64,000 nt of DNA from Saccharothrix saharensis. GTDB taxonomy: Bacteria; Actinomycetota; Actinomycetes; Mycobacteriales; Pseudonocardiaceae. The stretch's first letter is position 1. Each line of letters starts with the position of its first letter. Below, in pieces: positions 19,273-27,475 of the stretch. The position numbers were made by a program, and so were the translations under genes. The stretch covers positions 3,038,001-3,102,000 of the forward strand of contig NZ_VFPP01000001.1 in assembly GCF_006716745.1 (NCBI RefSeq), read 5' to 3'. The notes under the pieces are model-generated. The model worked only from the letters and a program-made list of their open reading frames with translations, had not been told where the DNA came from and searched no databases.

Positions 19273-20423
19273 GCCCTGCGCGGCGCGCGATCGCCGCGTT
19301 CACCCGGGTGCACGGCGCCGCGCCGAAAGGGGTGTGGTCCGCGCCCGGTCGGGTGAACCTGATCGGGGAGCACACGGATTACAACGACGGTTTCGTGCTG
19401 CCGTTCGCTTTGCCGTACCGGACGGCGGTGGCCGCGTCACCGCGGGATGACGGCCGGTTGCTGGTGGCCACGGTCGGTGACGACGGCACGGTGCAGCACG
19501 CCTCGCCGGTGGCCGTCGCCGACCTGGAGCCCGGTGTGGTGAAGGGTTGGGCGGCGTATCCGTCGGGTGTGGCGTGGGTGTTGCGGGATCAGGGTGTGGT
19601 CGGTGGCGCGGATCTGGTGATCGCGGGTGATGTGCCGGCGGGTGCGGGGTTGTCGTCGTCGCACGCGTTGGAGTGCGCGGTGGCGTTGGCGTTGTTGGGG
19701 TTGGCGGGGCGGTCGGTGGATGATCTGCCGCTGGTGGCGCGGTGGGTGCGGCGGGCGGAGAACGAGTTCGTGGGTGCGCCGACGGGGTTGTTGGACCAGA
19801 CGGCGTCGTTGTGCTGTGTCGAGGCGCATGTGTTGTTCCTGGACGTGCGGTCGTTCGAGGCGGAGCAGGTGCCGTTCGACGCCTCGGCGCACGGGTTGGA
19901 GGTGTTGGTCGTCGACACCCGTGCCAGTCATTCGCACACCGACGGTGGCTACGGTGCGCGGCGGGCCGGGTGTGAGCGGGCGGCGTCGGTGTTGGGGGTC
20001 GCGGCGCTGCGGGACGTCGAGGACCTGGATGGTGTGTTGGGGCGGTTGCCGGAGGAGCTGCGGCCGTTGGTGCGGCACGTGGTGACGGAGAACGAGCGGG
20101 TGCTGGCGGCGGTGGAGCTGCTGCGCGGCGGTCGGTTGGCGGAGCTGGGGCCGTTGCTGGACGCTTCGCACGCCTCCCTGCGCGACGATTACAAGGTCTC
20201 CGCGCCGGAGTTGGATGTGGCGGTGGAGGCGGCGAAGGCGGCGGGGGCGTTGGGTGCGCGGATGGTGGGTGGCGGGTTCGGCGGGTCGGCGATCGCGCTC
20301 GTGCCGGTGGAGCGGCACGACGAGGTGGTGCGGGCGGTGCTCGCCGCGTTCGCCGAGCGGGGTTGGGCCACGCCCAGGACGTTCACGGCGGTGCCCTCCG
20401 CGGGCGCCGGCCAGGATCGATGA
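19269..20423 (+). CDS. galK: Galactokinase
   Basis: 384 residues from GTG 19269, overlapping the ideR stop. GHMP kinase signatures: the galactokinase motif GRVNLIGEHTDYNDG near residue 27, the ATP loop AGAGLSSSHALE (His replaces the usual Ala), and GARMVGGGFGGSAIAL near the C-terminus. It phosphorylates galactose at C1 in the Leloir pathway. galE follows 27 bp later, but no galT is present in the window. Local base usage between 19,550 and 20,350 is unusually rich in GTG and TTG codons (many runs such as GGGTTGTCGTCG), unlike the flanking genes, which hints at a different history for this gene. Confidence 0.93.
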   Translation: MSPARRAIAAFTRVHGAAPKGVWSAPGRVNLIGEHTDYNDGFVLPFALPYRTAVAASPRDDGRLLVATVGDDGTVQHASPVAVADLEPGVVKGWAAYPSGVAWVLRDQGVVGGADLVIAGDVPAGAGLSSSHALECAVALALLGLAGRSVDDLPLVARWVRRAENEFVGAPTGLLDQTASLCCVEAHVLFLDVRSFEAEQVPFDASAHGLEVLVVDTRASHSHTDGGYGARRAGCERAASVLGVAALRDVEDLDGVLGRLPEELRPLVRHVVTENERVLAAVELLRGGRLAELGPLLDASHASLRDDYKVSAPELDVAVEAAKAAGALGARMVGGGFGGSAIALVPVERHDEVVRAVLAAFAERGWATPRTFTAVPSAGAGQDR

Positions 20424-20450
20424 CGGTCTAGTCGAAAGCGGGGATGCAGG

Positions 20451-21428
20451 GTGAAGTTGCTCGTCACGGGCGGTGCCGGGTACGTGGGCAGCGTCTGCGC
20501 GGCCAGGTTGGTGGAGTCTGGGCACGAGGTGGTCGTGCTGGACGACCTGTCCACCGGGCACGCGGACGCGGTGCCCGACGGCGTCCGGCTGGTCGAGGCG
20601 GGCATCGACGAGGCGATCGGTGACGTGCTCGCCGAGGGGGTGGGCGGCGCGGGCTTCGACGGCGTGCTGCACTTCGCGGCCAAGTCGCTGGTCGGCGAGT
20701 CCATGCAGGACCCGGCGAAGTACTGGCACGGCAACGTGGTGACCTCGCTGCGGCTGCTGGACGCGATGCGCGAGCACGGCACGCCGCGGCTGGTGTTCTC
20801 CTCCACCGCCGCGACCTACGGCGAGCCGGAGCGGGTGCCGATCGCGGAGACCGCGCCGACCCGGCCCACCAACACCTACGGCGCGACGAAGCTCGCGATC
20901 GACCACGCGATCACCTCCTACGCCGCCGCGCACGGCCTGGCCGCCGTGTCGCTGCGCTACTTCAACGTGGCGGGCGCGTACGGGCGGTTCGGCGAGCGGC
21001 ACGGCGTGGAGACGCACCTGATCCCGATCGTGCTGCAGGTCGCCTCGGGCCGGCGGGACCGGGTGCAGGTCTACGGCGACGACTGGCCCACCGACGACGG
21101 CACGTGCGTGCGCGACTACATCCACGTCGTGGACCTGGCCGACGCGCACCTGCGGGCGCTGGAGCACGCGACCGCGGGCGAGCACCGCATCTACAACCTG
21201 GGCAACGGCCTCGGTTTCTCGGTCAAGCAGGTCATCGACGCCTGCCGCGAGGTGACCGGCCACCCGGTCCCCGCCGACGTGGCGCCGCGCCGGGCGGGCG
21301 ACCCGGCGGTGCTCGTGGCCTCCAGCGAGAAGGCCCGCACCGAGCTGGGCTGGAAGCCGGAGCGGGTGGACCTGACCGGCATCGTGCGCGACGCGTGGGA
21401 CTTCACCCGGTCACAACAGGGGGCGTGA
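20451..21428 (+). CDS. galE: UDP-glucose 4-epimerase
   Basis: 325 residues from GTG 20451. The NAD-binding motif [14 protein letters not shown] is at the N-terminus. The catalytic pair is YGATK (Tyr/Lys about 142-146) with Ser in [11 protein letters not shown], and the substrate loop [11 protein letters not shown] follows. The C-terminal [10 protein letters not shown] is characteristic of GalE. It interconverts UDP-galactose and UDP-glucose for the Leloir pathway and wall polysaccharides. The stop TGA overlaps the ATG of the S9 peptidase gene. Confidence 0.95.
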   Translation: MKLLVTGGAGYVGSVCAARLVESGHEVVVLDDLSTGHADAVPDGVRLVEAGIDEAIGDVLAEGVGGAGFDGVLHFAAKSLVGESMQDPAKYWHGNVVTSLRLLDAMREHGTPRLVFSSTAATYGEPERVPIAETAPTRPTNTYGATKLAIDHAITSYAAAHGLAAVSLRYFNVAGAYGRFGERHGVETHLIPIVLQVASGRRDRVQVYGDDWPTDDGTCVRDYIHVVDLADAHLRALEHATAGEHRIYNLGNGLGFSVKQVIDACREVTGHPVPADVAPRRAGDPAVLVASSEKARTELGWKPERVDLTGIVRDAWDFTRSQQGA

Positions 21429-23479
21429 TGACGAGCAAGATCACCGAGGCCGGGTTCGGGGACCTGACCTCGTTCACCGAGATGCCGCGGATCTCCGGGC
21501 TGGCGCTGTCGCCCGACGGCACCCGGCTCGTCACCGCGGTGGCGACGCTGTCACCGGACCGCAAGGCGTGGCAGGGCTCGCTGTGGGAGGTCGACCCCGC
21601 CGGTGAGCGCCCCGCGCGGCGGCTGACCCGCGGTGCGAAGGGCGAGTCGGCCCCCGCGTTCACACCGGACGGCGCGCTGCTGTTCCTGTCCGCGCGACCC
21701 GATCAGGAGGCCAAGCCGGCCGACCGGGACAAGAAGGACAAGACCGCGCTGTGGCTGCTGCCGCCCGCGGGCGAGGCGCGCGAGCTGTGCCGCCCCGCCG
21801 GCGGCGTGTCGGACTTCGCGGTGGCCCGGGACGCGGGCACGCTGCTGCTGACCGCGAACGCGCACCCGGCCGCGGAGTTCGGCGAGCAGGACGAGGAGCA
21901 CCGCAAGGCGCGTGAGGAGGCCGGGGTGACCGCGATCCTGCACGAGTCGTACCCGGTGCGGTACTGGGACTCCGACCTGGGGCCGAGCTTCCCCCGCCTG
22001 CTGGCCACCACGTCGCCGGTCGACGTGGACACCGCGCGCGTCGACCAGTCGGCGGACCTGGTCGACCTGACGCCCAACGCCGCCGCGCGGCTGGACGACT
22101 CGCCCGCCATCAGCCCGGACGGCCGGTGGGTCGTGCACACCGAGGGCGTCGAGGTGAGCGCGTCGTACGGCAAGCGGGTGCGGCTGCGGCTGGCGTCCAC
22201 CGACGGCGCGACCGACCGCGTGCTGGCCGACCTCGACGGGCACTCGTTCCTGCAGCCGGTGTTCCTGCCGGACTCGTCGGGGATCATCGCGGTGCGGGCG
22301 CTGGACTCCACACCGGACCGGCCGTGGACGAACACGTTGGTGCGCATCGACCTGGAGTCGGGGTCGGTCGAGGAGTTGGCGGCGGAGTTCACCGAGGAGC
22401 CCGACCACCCGGTGGTGAGCCCGGCCGGTGACGCGGTGTACTTCACCAGCAGCCACCGGGGCCACCAGCCGATCTGGAAGCTCGACCTGGCGTCCGGCGC
22501 CGTGGTGAAGTTGACCGCGTCCGGCGCGTACACCGACGTGCGGATCAGCCCGGACGGCGCGTCGGTGTACGCGCTGCGCAGCGCCTGGGACCACCCGCCG
22601 CAGCCGGTGCGGCTGTCGGCGTCCGGGGTGGACCAGCAGGCCGTGCCGCTGCTCGCGCCCGGTGCGGTGGAGTCGGTGCCCGGCACGCTGACCGAGGTCG
22701 AGACGGTGGTCGAGGACGGCCGGACCGTGCGGGCGTGGCTGGTGCTGCCGAGGGGCGCGTCGGCCGAGCAGCCCGCGCCGTTGCTGCTGTGGGTGCACGG
22801 CGGTCCGGTGATGAGCTGGAGCGGGTGGAGCTGGCGCTGGAACCCGTGGTTGATGGCCGCGCGCGGGTACGCCGTGCTGCTGCCGGACCCGGCGCTGTCG
22901 ACCGGGTACGGGCACGACTTCGTGCGCGCCGGGTGGGCGTCGTGGGGCGCGAAGCCGTACACGGACCTGATGGCGATCACCGACGTGGCGGTGCGGCGGG
23001 ACGACGTCGACGAGTCGCGGACGGCCGCCATGGGCGGGTCGTTCGGCGGGTACATGGCGAACTGGATCGCCACGCAGACCGACCGGTTCAAGGCGATCGT
23101 GACGCACGCGTCCTTGTGGCACCTGGACGCGTTCACCGGGACGACGGACGACTCGTACTACTGGATTCGGGAGATGGGCGACCCGCTGCGGCAGGAGGAC
23201 ACCGTGCGGGCGAACTCGCCGCACCTGCGCGTGGCGGACATCAAGACGCCGATGCTGGTGATCCACGGCGATAAGGACTACCGGGTCCCGATCGGCGAGG
23301 GGCAACGGCTGTACTTCGACCTCGTGCGGCACGGCGTGCCGGCGAAGTTCCTGTACTTCCCGAGCGAGAACCACTGGATCCTGACGCCCGGCAACGCCAA
23401 GGTCTGGTACGAGACGGTCTTCGCGTTCCTGGCCGAGCACGTGCTCGGCGAACCGTGGCAGCGACCGGAACTCGTCTAG
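21428..23479 (+). CDS. S9 family peptidase (prolyl oligopeptidase / acylaminoacyl-peptidase type)
   Basis: 683 residues from ATG 21428. An N-terminal seven-bladed beta-propeller (about 20-400; repeated SPDGRWVV, SPAGDAVYF, SPDGASVYA motifs) is followed by an alpha/beta-hydrolase domain. The catalytic triad is Ser538 in GGSFGGYMAN, Asp615 or Asp617 in HGDKDYRVP and His649 in ENHWI. There is no signal peptide, so it acts in the cytoplasm on short peptides. It is coupled to galE by a TGATG overlap, although no metabolic link is evident. Its 3' end overlaps the convergent phosphotransferase gene by 4 bp. Confidence 0.92.
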   Translation: MTSKITEAGFGDLTSFTEMPRISGLALSPDGTRLVTAVATLSPDRKAWQGSLWEVDPAGERPARRLTRGAKGESAPAFTPDGALLFLSARPDQEAKPADRDKKDKTALWLLPPAGEARELCRPAGGVSDFAVARDAGTLLLTANAHPAAEFGEQDEEHRKAREEAGVTAILHESYPVRYWDSDLGPSFPRLLATTSPVDVDTARVDQSADLVDLTPNAAARLDDSPAISPDGRWVVHTEGVEVSASYGKRVRLRLASTDGATDRVLADLDGHSFLQPVFLPDSSGIIAVRALDSTPDRPWTNTLVRIDLESGSVEELAAEFTEEPDHPVVSPAGDAVYFTSSHRGHQPIWKLDLASGAVVKLTASGAYTDVRISPDGASVYALRSAWDHPPQPVRLSASGVDQQAVPLLAPGAVESVPGTLTEVETVVEDGRTVRAWLVLPRGASAEQPAPLLLWVHGGPVMSWSGWSWRWNPWLMAARGYAVLLPDPALSTGYGHDFVRAGWASWGAKPYTDLMAITDVAVRRDDVDESRTAAMGGSFGGYMANWIATQTDRFKAIVTHASLWHLDAFTGTTDDSYYWIREMGDPLRQEDTVRANSPHLRVADIKTPMLVIHGDKDYRVPIGEGQRLYFDLVRHGVPAKFLYFPSENHWILTPGNAKVWYETVFAFLAEHVLGEPWQRPELV

Positions 23480-24219
23480 CGGAACAGGTCCCGGTTCGCG
23501 TTCGACCAGCGCACCCGCCGGTCGTACCGCTCCAACGCCCCCTCGCGCACCCACGTGCGCTGGGGTTCCAGCCCCCGGTCGGCGAGGGCTCGCACGTGCA
23601 CCGCGTCGAGCCCTTGCCGACCGACGACCTCGTCCACCCAGGCCGCCACGGCGTCGGGGGTGGTGTCGTAGCCGTACGCGTCGAGGAACACCTCCATCCG
23701 GCGGCGGCGACCGGGCGGCACGTCGAACCCGTGCCACCGCAGCGCTTCGCTGTCGTCGCGGAACGGCGTGGCGTACTCCAACGCGTAGGCGACGTCGTAG
23801 CGCGCGGAGCCCGGGGCGGCGAAGTCGAAGTCGAGCAGGCCGACGGGCTCCAGCCCGCGCCAGACGACGTTCCACGGCCCGAAATCACCGTGGCAGACGA
23901 CATCGCCCGCCGGGTACCGGAGCGCCCACTCCGCGTCGCGCGGCGGCACGAAGCTCCGCGTGGCGTCGTGGAAGTCGCGCAACAGCCGGGCGAACGCCCG
24001 AAGCCCCCGCTCCGGCACCACCCGTGCCCACCCGGCGGGACCCGAGTCACCCGGTATGTGCCCGACCACTTCACGGCCGGCTTCAACGGCCAGCGGCCGC
24101 GGCACCCGATCGAACCCGACGGCGTGCAGGTGTTCGAGCAACCCGTGCACGGCCGGCGTCCACCACGCGGCGGGCCGGTACACGCGGTCACCGATGATCT
24201 CGATCTTCCGCTCCCCCAT
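23476..24219 (-). CDS. Phosphotransferase with aminoglycoside phosphotransferase (APH) fold
   Basis: 247 residues from ATG 24219. The kinase-like catalytic loop is VVCHGDFGPWNVVW and the metal-binding LLDFDFAAPG follows 15 residues later, matching the HGD and DFD motifs of APH/choline kinase proteins. The ATP-binding N-lobe is short. Possible substrates include aminoglycosides, homoserine and other small alcohols; nothing in the context decides. It is transcribed from a long C-rich leader region downstream of DUF4192, so it may be partly expressed by read-through. Confidence 0.85.
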   Translation of the reverse strand: MGERKIEIIGDRVYRPAAWWTPAVHGLLEHLHAVGFDRVPRPLAVEAGREVVGHIPGDSGPAGWARVVPERGLRAFARLLRDFHDATRSFVPPRDAEWALRYPAGDVVCHGDFGPWNVVWRGLEPVGLLDFDFAAPGSARYDVAYALEYATPFRDDSEALRWHGFDVPPGRRRRMEVFLDAYGYDTTPDAVAAWVDEVVGRQGLDAVHVRALADRGLEPQRTWVREGALERYDRRVRWSNANRDLFR

Positions 24220-24832
24220 TCACCGCACGTTAGGCATGGGCCGGTCGGCGCGCCGGCGCATTACGTGCCGACGGGCGGCAGCCGAGCAGCCGGCTGAGCT
24301 GAGCAATCACTACCTCCTGGGTGGTCGCGGACGGTCTCGAGAGCCGCCTGGTCGGGATCGGCCGGTGGGTCGGGTTCCTCACCGCACGTCGAGGTCGGCT
24401 CGGCAAGGCGGACACGACAAGGGAACGGGTGGAGGGAATGCGGCATGGGCAGCAGAGGCAGGCGGTGCGCCGGCCGGTGCGGGCCGGCGGGTGCGGTGGG
24501 CTGGGCCGGTCGAGGCAGTGGCGTGCGCGGGTAGGTGGCTGGTCGTCGATCTGTGGGTCGGAACGGCACGGCCGGTGATGGTCATCCGACGGGTGACGGG
24601 CAGACCGGCGGAACGCGGGCCGATGGCCGGTCGGGCGCGTTTGCGGCGATGGCTGGGGGGGTGGGTCGGTCGCTGTCCGATGAGTGCCGATGGGGTGGCT
24701 GTCGGGGTCGTGGGCGGATGCGTGAGCTGCGGTCGGCGGTGGGCGGGCCTTGTGAGTCGGTCGCGGTGGGCACATCGGCGGGCGGCCGGTGTGGCCGGTG
24801 GGGTGGGGAGGTGGGCGAGAGTCGGAGTGGAG
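24220..24832. other. Gene-free stretch, C-rich and G-poor on the transcribed (minus) strand
   Basis: About 610 bp between the same-strand DUF4192 and phosphotransferase genes. Open frames here are Pro/Arg/His-rich and look spurious. From about 24,420 to 24,832 the plus strand is strikingly rich in G and poor in C, so the minus-strand transcript leaving DUF4192 would be C-rich and G-poor, the composition of Rho-utilisation sites. Termination is inferred, not shown. Confidence 0.5.
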
Positions 24833-25861
24833 TCAGGTGGAGGTGGTGGGTGGGGTGGTCCAGTCGGTGGCGGCGGCTTGTTCGGCCAGAAGGCGGATCT
24901 GGGTCGGGGAGAGGCCCGTGGTGAGAGCGGTGCGCAGGAGGCCGGCCAGGCGGTGGCCCGGGTGGGATTCCTCGGCTCGGTCCAAGGCCATGTAGGTCAG
25001 GGCGCCGTTGCCCCGGATGTAGGCGGAGAAGGCGAGGAGGATGGCTGGTTCCGCGCGTTCCGGCGAGGGGCACGCCCGGGTCAGTTCCAGCCACAGCGCC
25101 TCGGCGCTCCGGGCGTGATCGCCGACGCAGTGGGCGAGGCTCGCGTCCCTCGTCAGCGGGTTCGACAGGGCGTGGGCGAGGTCGGCGACCTCCTCGTCGG
25201 TCAACGGGCGCTTGCGCGTGCCCGCACGGAGCACCTCGGCGCGGACCAGGTCGAGGTCGCGCAGTGGCACGGTGTCGTCGTCCGGGAGCGGGTGGGTGGT
25301 GGCCAGGCGGTTGAGCAGGGCGGTGCGGCGGGACAGGGCTTCCGGCGGGTCCGGCGTCAGGAGGTCGCCCAGCGCCGCACGGCTCGGGTAGGTGACGTGG
25401 CCGTCCGCCGCCGACGCCGCGGCGAACGCCGTGCTCGACGGGTCCGGCACGGTGCCCGACGTGCCGACGTCGTGGTAGTCGAACCAGCGCTCGCCCTTCG
25501 CCGTGGCCCGCGTCCAGACCGCCAGCAGGAGCGGCACGCCCGCGACCCGCAGCGCCTCGTCCAGCTCGTCCACCAGCGCGTCGTGCGGCAGGTGCTCGGG
25601 CGGGTCACCGGAGCCGCCGCCCACCACCACGACCACCGCGTCATCACCCCGGGACCCGGCCAGCGGCTCGACCAGTCGCGCCGCCAAGCGGTGCCGGGCG
25701 CCGGGCGGCGGCAGGTCGATGCGCAACGTCATCGCCACGTCGTGGTCGTGCACCACCAGGAGCACCACCGAGTCGAACGGGTGGAAACCCAGCAGGTGCG
25801 GCACGGCGGCGATCAGGTCGCCCGGGTCGCGCAGGCGGGTCGGGGGCAGGAGCTTCGTCAT
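24833..25861 (-). CDS. DUF4192 domain-containing protein
   Basis: 342 residues from ATG 25861; further in-frame upstream sequence has no plausible start. The N-terminus LRDPGDLIAAVPHLLGFHPFDSVVLL is the DUF4192 signature, followed by VAMTLRIDLPPP and a C-terminal helical part with LLAFSAYIRGNGALTYMALDRAEESHPGHRLAGLLRTAL, also conserved in the family. These actinobacterial proteins have no established function. It is predicted to be cytoplasmic. It stands alone, followed by the C-rich stretch. Confidence 0.9.
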   Translation of the reverse strand: MTKLLPPTRLRDPGDLIAAVPHLLGFHPFDSVVLLVVHDHDVAMTLRIDLPPPGARHRLAARLVEPLAGSRGDDAVVVVVGGGSGDPPEHLPHDALVDELDEALRVAGVPLLLAVWTRATAKGERWFDYHDVGTSGTVPDPSSTAFAAASAADGHVTYPSRAALGDLLTPDPPEALSRRTALLNRLATTHPLPDDDTVPLRDLDLVRAEVLRAGTRKRPLTDEEVADLAHALSNPLTRDASLAHCVGDHARSAEALWLELTRACPSPERAEPAILLAFSAYIRGNGALTYMALDRAEESHPGHRLAGLLRTALTTGLSPTQIRLLAEQAAATDWTTPPTTST

Positions 25862-25976
25862 GGGAACGACGATGGCCGAGCGCGTCGGGGGACGCCGGCG
25901 GCGATCGCCGATCTGTGGACAACTCGGAGAAGGCCGCCCCCGGCACATCCGAGGGCGACCCGCGACCTGGGGAAAC

Positions 25977-26741
25977 TCAGCAGCTGGGTGCCACTTGACC
26001 GTCCGAACCTGTGTACACGTACGCATCGGAGATGTAACCGGCCCCGATCTTGTCCCACAGGTTGGTGGTGCCGTACTTGCCGGTGATCGTCTGGCCCTGC
26101 GTCTGGCAGCTGATCGTCACCGTCGCGCCGTTCGCCACCGAGCCGACGGCCGCGTACTGCGTCCCGGGACCCGACCGGACCGTCACCGACGCCCCGCTGT
26201 CCGTGCCGACCGTGCCGGTCACCCCGCTCGTGCCGCAGGAGTTGCGGCTGGTGTAGCTGCGCGTGCCCCAGTAGTAGATCTGCGTCCCGTTGAACTTGAT
26301 CTTCTGGTCGACGCCGTTGAGCCGCTGCTCGTAGTGCAGGTGCGGCCCGGTCGACCCGCCCGTCGTGCCGACGTTGCCGATCTTCTGGCCGATCCGCACC
26401 GACTGCCCGACGCTCACGCTCTGCGCGGACAGGTGCGCGTACCGGGTCCGCCAGCCGGCACCGTGGTCGATCTCGACCCACCGGCCGTAGCTGGTGCTGC
26501 CCTCGTTCGCGACCCGCGTCACCGTGCCCGCCGCCGAGGCGACCACCGGGTCGCCGTCGTCGTTCGCCCGGTTGAAGTCCACCGAGTTCGCGGGGCTGTG
26601 GTTGGTGCGGGTCTGGCCCTCCCACACCTGGTTGCACGGGAACGGCACCTGGAAGTTGGGCGCCGCGACGGCCTCGCCCTGCGTGAGGACGAGGCCGATC
26701 AGCGGCGCCACCAGGGCCGTGACGAACACGCGTCGGCTCAT
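25977..26741 (-). CDS. Secreted M23 metallopeptidase with C-terminal SH3 domain
   Basis: 254 residues. Signal peptide at residues 1-26 (RRVFVTALVAPLIGLVLTQGEAVAA). The M23 domain (about 30-165) carries the zinc ligands in ANSVDFNR, the RTRYAHLS strand and the TGPHLHYEQ motif. Then comes a bacterial SH3 domain (about 180-254: ASVTVRSGPGTQYAAVGSVANGATVTISC) that could bind cell wall. It should cut peptidoglycan cross-links or lyse competing bacteria. The next gene is a shorter paralog with the same leader and promoter, so the pair is a tandem duplication. RBS GGAGG lies seven bases before the ATG. Confidence 0.92.
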   Translation of the reverse strand: MSRRVFVTALVAPLIGLVLTQGEAVAAPNFQVPFPCNQVWEGQTRTNHSPANSVDFNRANDDGDPVVASAAGTVTRVANEGSTSYGRWVEIDHGAGWRTRYAHLSAQSVSVGQSVRIGQKIGNVGTTGGSTGPHLHYEQRLNGVDQKIKFNGTQIYYWGTRSYTSRNSCGTSGVTGTVGTDSGASVTVRSGPGTQYAAVGSVANGATVTISCQTQGQTITGKYGTTNLWDKIGAGYISDAYVYTGSDGQVAPSC

Positions 26742-26841
26742 CTGCCACCTCCTTGACGACTGGGAGCGGTCATCCGACCACGCCCGGCCGTTCCAGTGGA
26801 AGACTTACCAGACGTCGAGACAGTGAATTAGTTGCTAACCA
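26742..26841 (-). promoter_or_regulatory. Duplicated 100-bp promoter/leader (copy 1) of M23 peptidase
   Basis: Read on the minus strand: GGTTAG-C-AACTAATTCAC (26823-26841), then 18 bases after CTAATT the block GTAAGTCTTCCACTG (26794-26808), then the leader ending in GACGACTG..AAGGAGGTGGCAG. The three blocks recur before the paralog at identical spacing. CTAATT and TAAGTC could be -35 and -10; TTAG-N3-CTAA is a possible operator over the -35. Confidence 0.5.
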
Positions 26842-26863
26842 CTCAGACGGAGCAACAGCCGTC

Positions 26864-27376
26864 TCAGCAGTTGCGGCTGGTGTAGTTGCGCGTGCCCCAG
26901 TAGAGGATCTGCGAGCCGTTGAACACGATCTTCTGCGCCACCCCGTCGAGCCGCTGCTCGAAGTGCAGGTGCGGCCCGCTCGAACCGCCGGTCGTACCGA
27001 CGTCGCCGATGCGCTGCCCCTTCGACACGGCCTGCCCGACGCTCACCCGCTGCACGGACAGGTGCGCGTACCGGGTCCGCCACCCGCCGCCGTGCCCGAT
27101 CTCGATCCACCGGCCGTAGCTGGTGCCGCCCTCGTTCTCCACCCGCGTCACCGTGCCCGCGGCCGACGCCACGACCGGGTCGCCCAGGTCGTCGACCCGG
27201 TTGAAGTCCACGGCGTTGGCCGGGCTGTGACCCGTCCGGGTCTGCCCCTCCCACACCTGGTTGCACGGGAAGGGCATCTGGAACGCGGGCGCCGCGGCGG
27301 CCTCGCCCTGGGTGAGGGCGAGGCCGACCAGCGGCGCGACCAGTGCCGTGACGAAAACGCGCCGAGTCCGGCTCAT
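26864..27376 (-). CDS. Secreted M23 metallopeptidase without SH3 domain (paralog)
   Basis: 170 residues from ATG 27376. Signal peptide about 1-28. The M23 domain is nearly the same as in the next gene (ANAVDFNR, RTRYAHLS, GPHLHFEQ zinc-site motifs). The protein stops after NYTSRNC, exactly where the paralog continues with SRNSCG into the SH3 domain. It therefore looks like a copy that lost the wall-binding part by an early stop, or the ancestral short form. It is still intact as an enzyme. RBS GGAGG precedes the start. Confidence 0.9.
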   Translation of the reverse strand: MSRTRRVFVTALVAPLVGLALTQGEAAAAPAFQMPFPCNQVWEGQTRTGHSPANAVDFNRVDDLGDPVVASAAGTVTRVENEGGTSYGRWIEIGHGGGWRTRYAHLSVQRVSVGQAVSKGQRIGDVGTTGGSSGPHLHFEQRLDGVAQKIVFNGSQILYWGTRNYTSRNC

Positions 27377-27475
27377 CTGCCACCTCCTTGACGACTGTGC
27401 CGCAGATCCGACCACAACCGCACCCGTCAGTGGAAGACTTACGAAGTAGACGCTTCGTGAATTAGTTTCTAACCA
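27377..27475 (-). promoter_or_regulatory. Duplicated 100-bp promoter/leader (copy 2) of M23 peptidase
   Basis: Same blocks as copy 1: GGTTAG-A-AACTAATTCAC (27457-27475), GTAAGTCTTCCACTG (27428-27442) and the RBS leader. The TAG stop codon of the upstream PepX-like gene (27469-27471) is inside the GGTTAG half-site. Confidence 0.5.

Noticed and set aside
24220..24775. Pro/Arg/His-rich open frames on the minus strand
   Set aside because: Low-complexity translation caused by the C-rich composition, with no start site and no family pattern.
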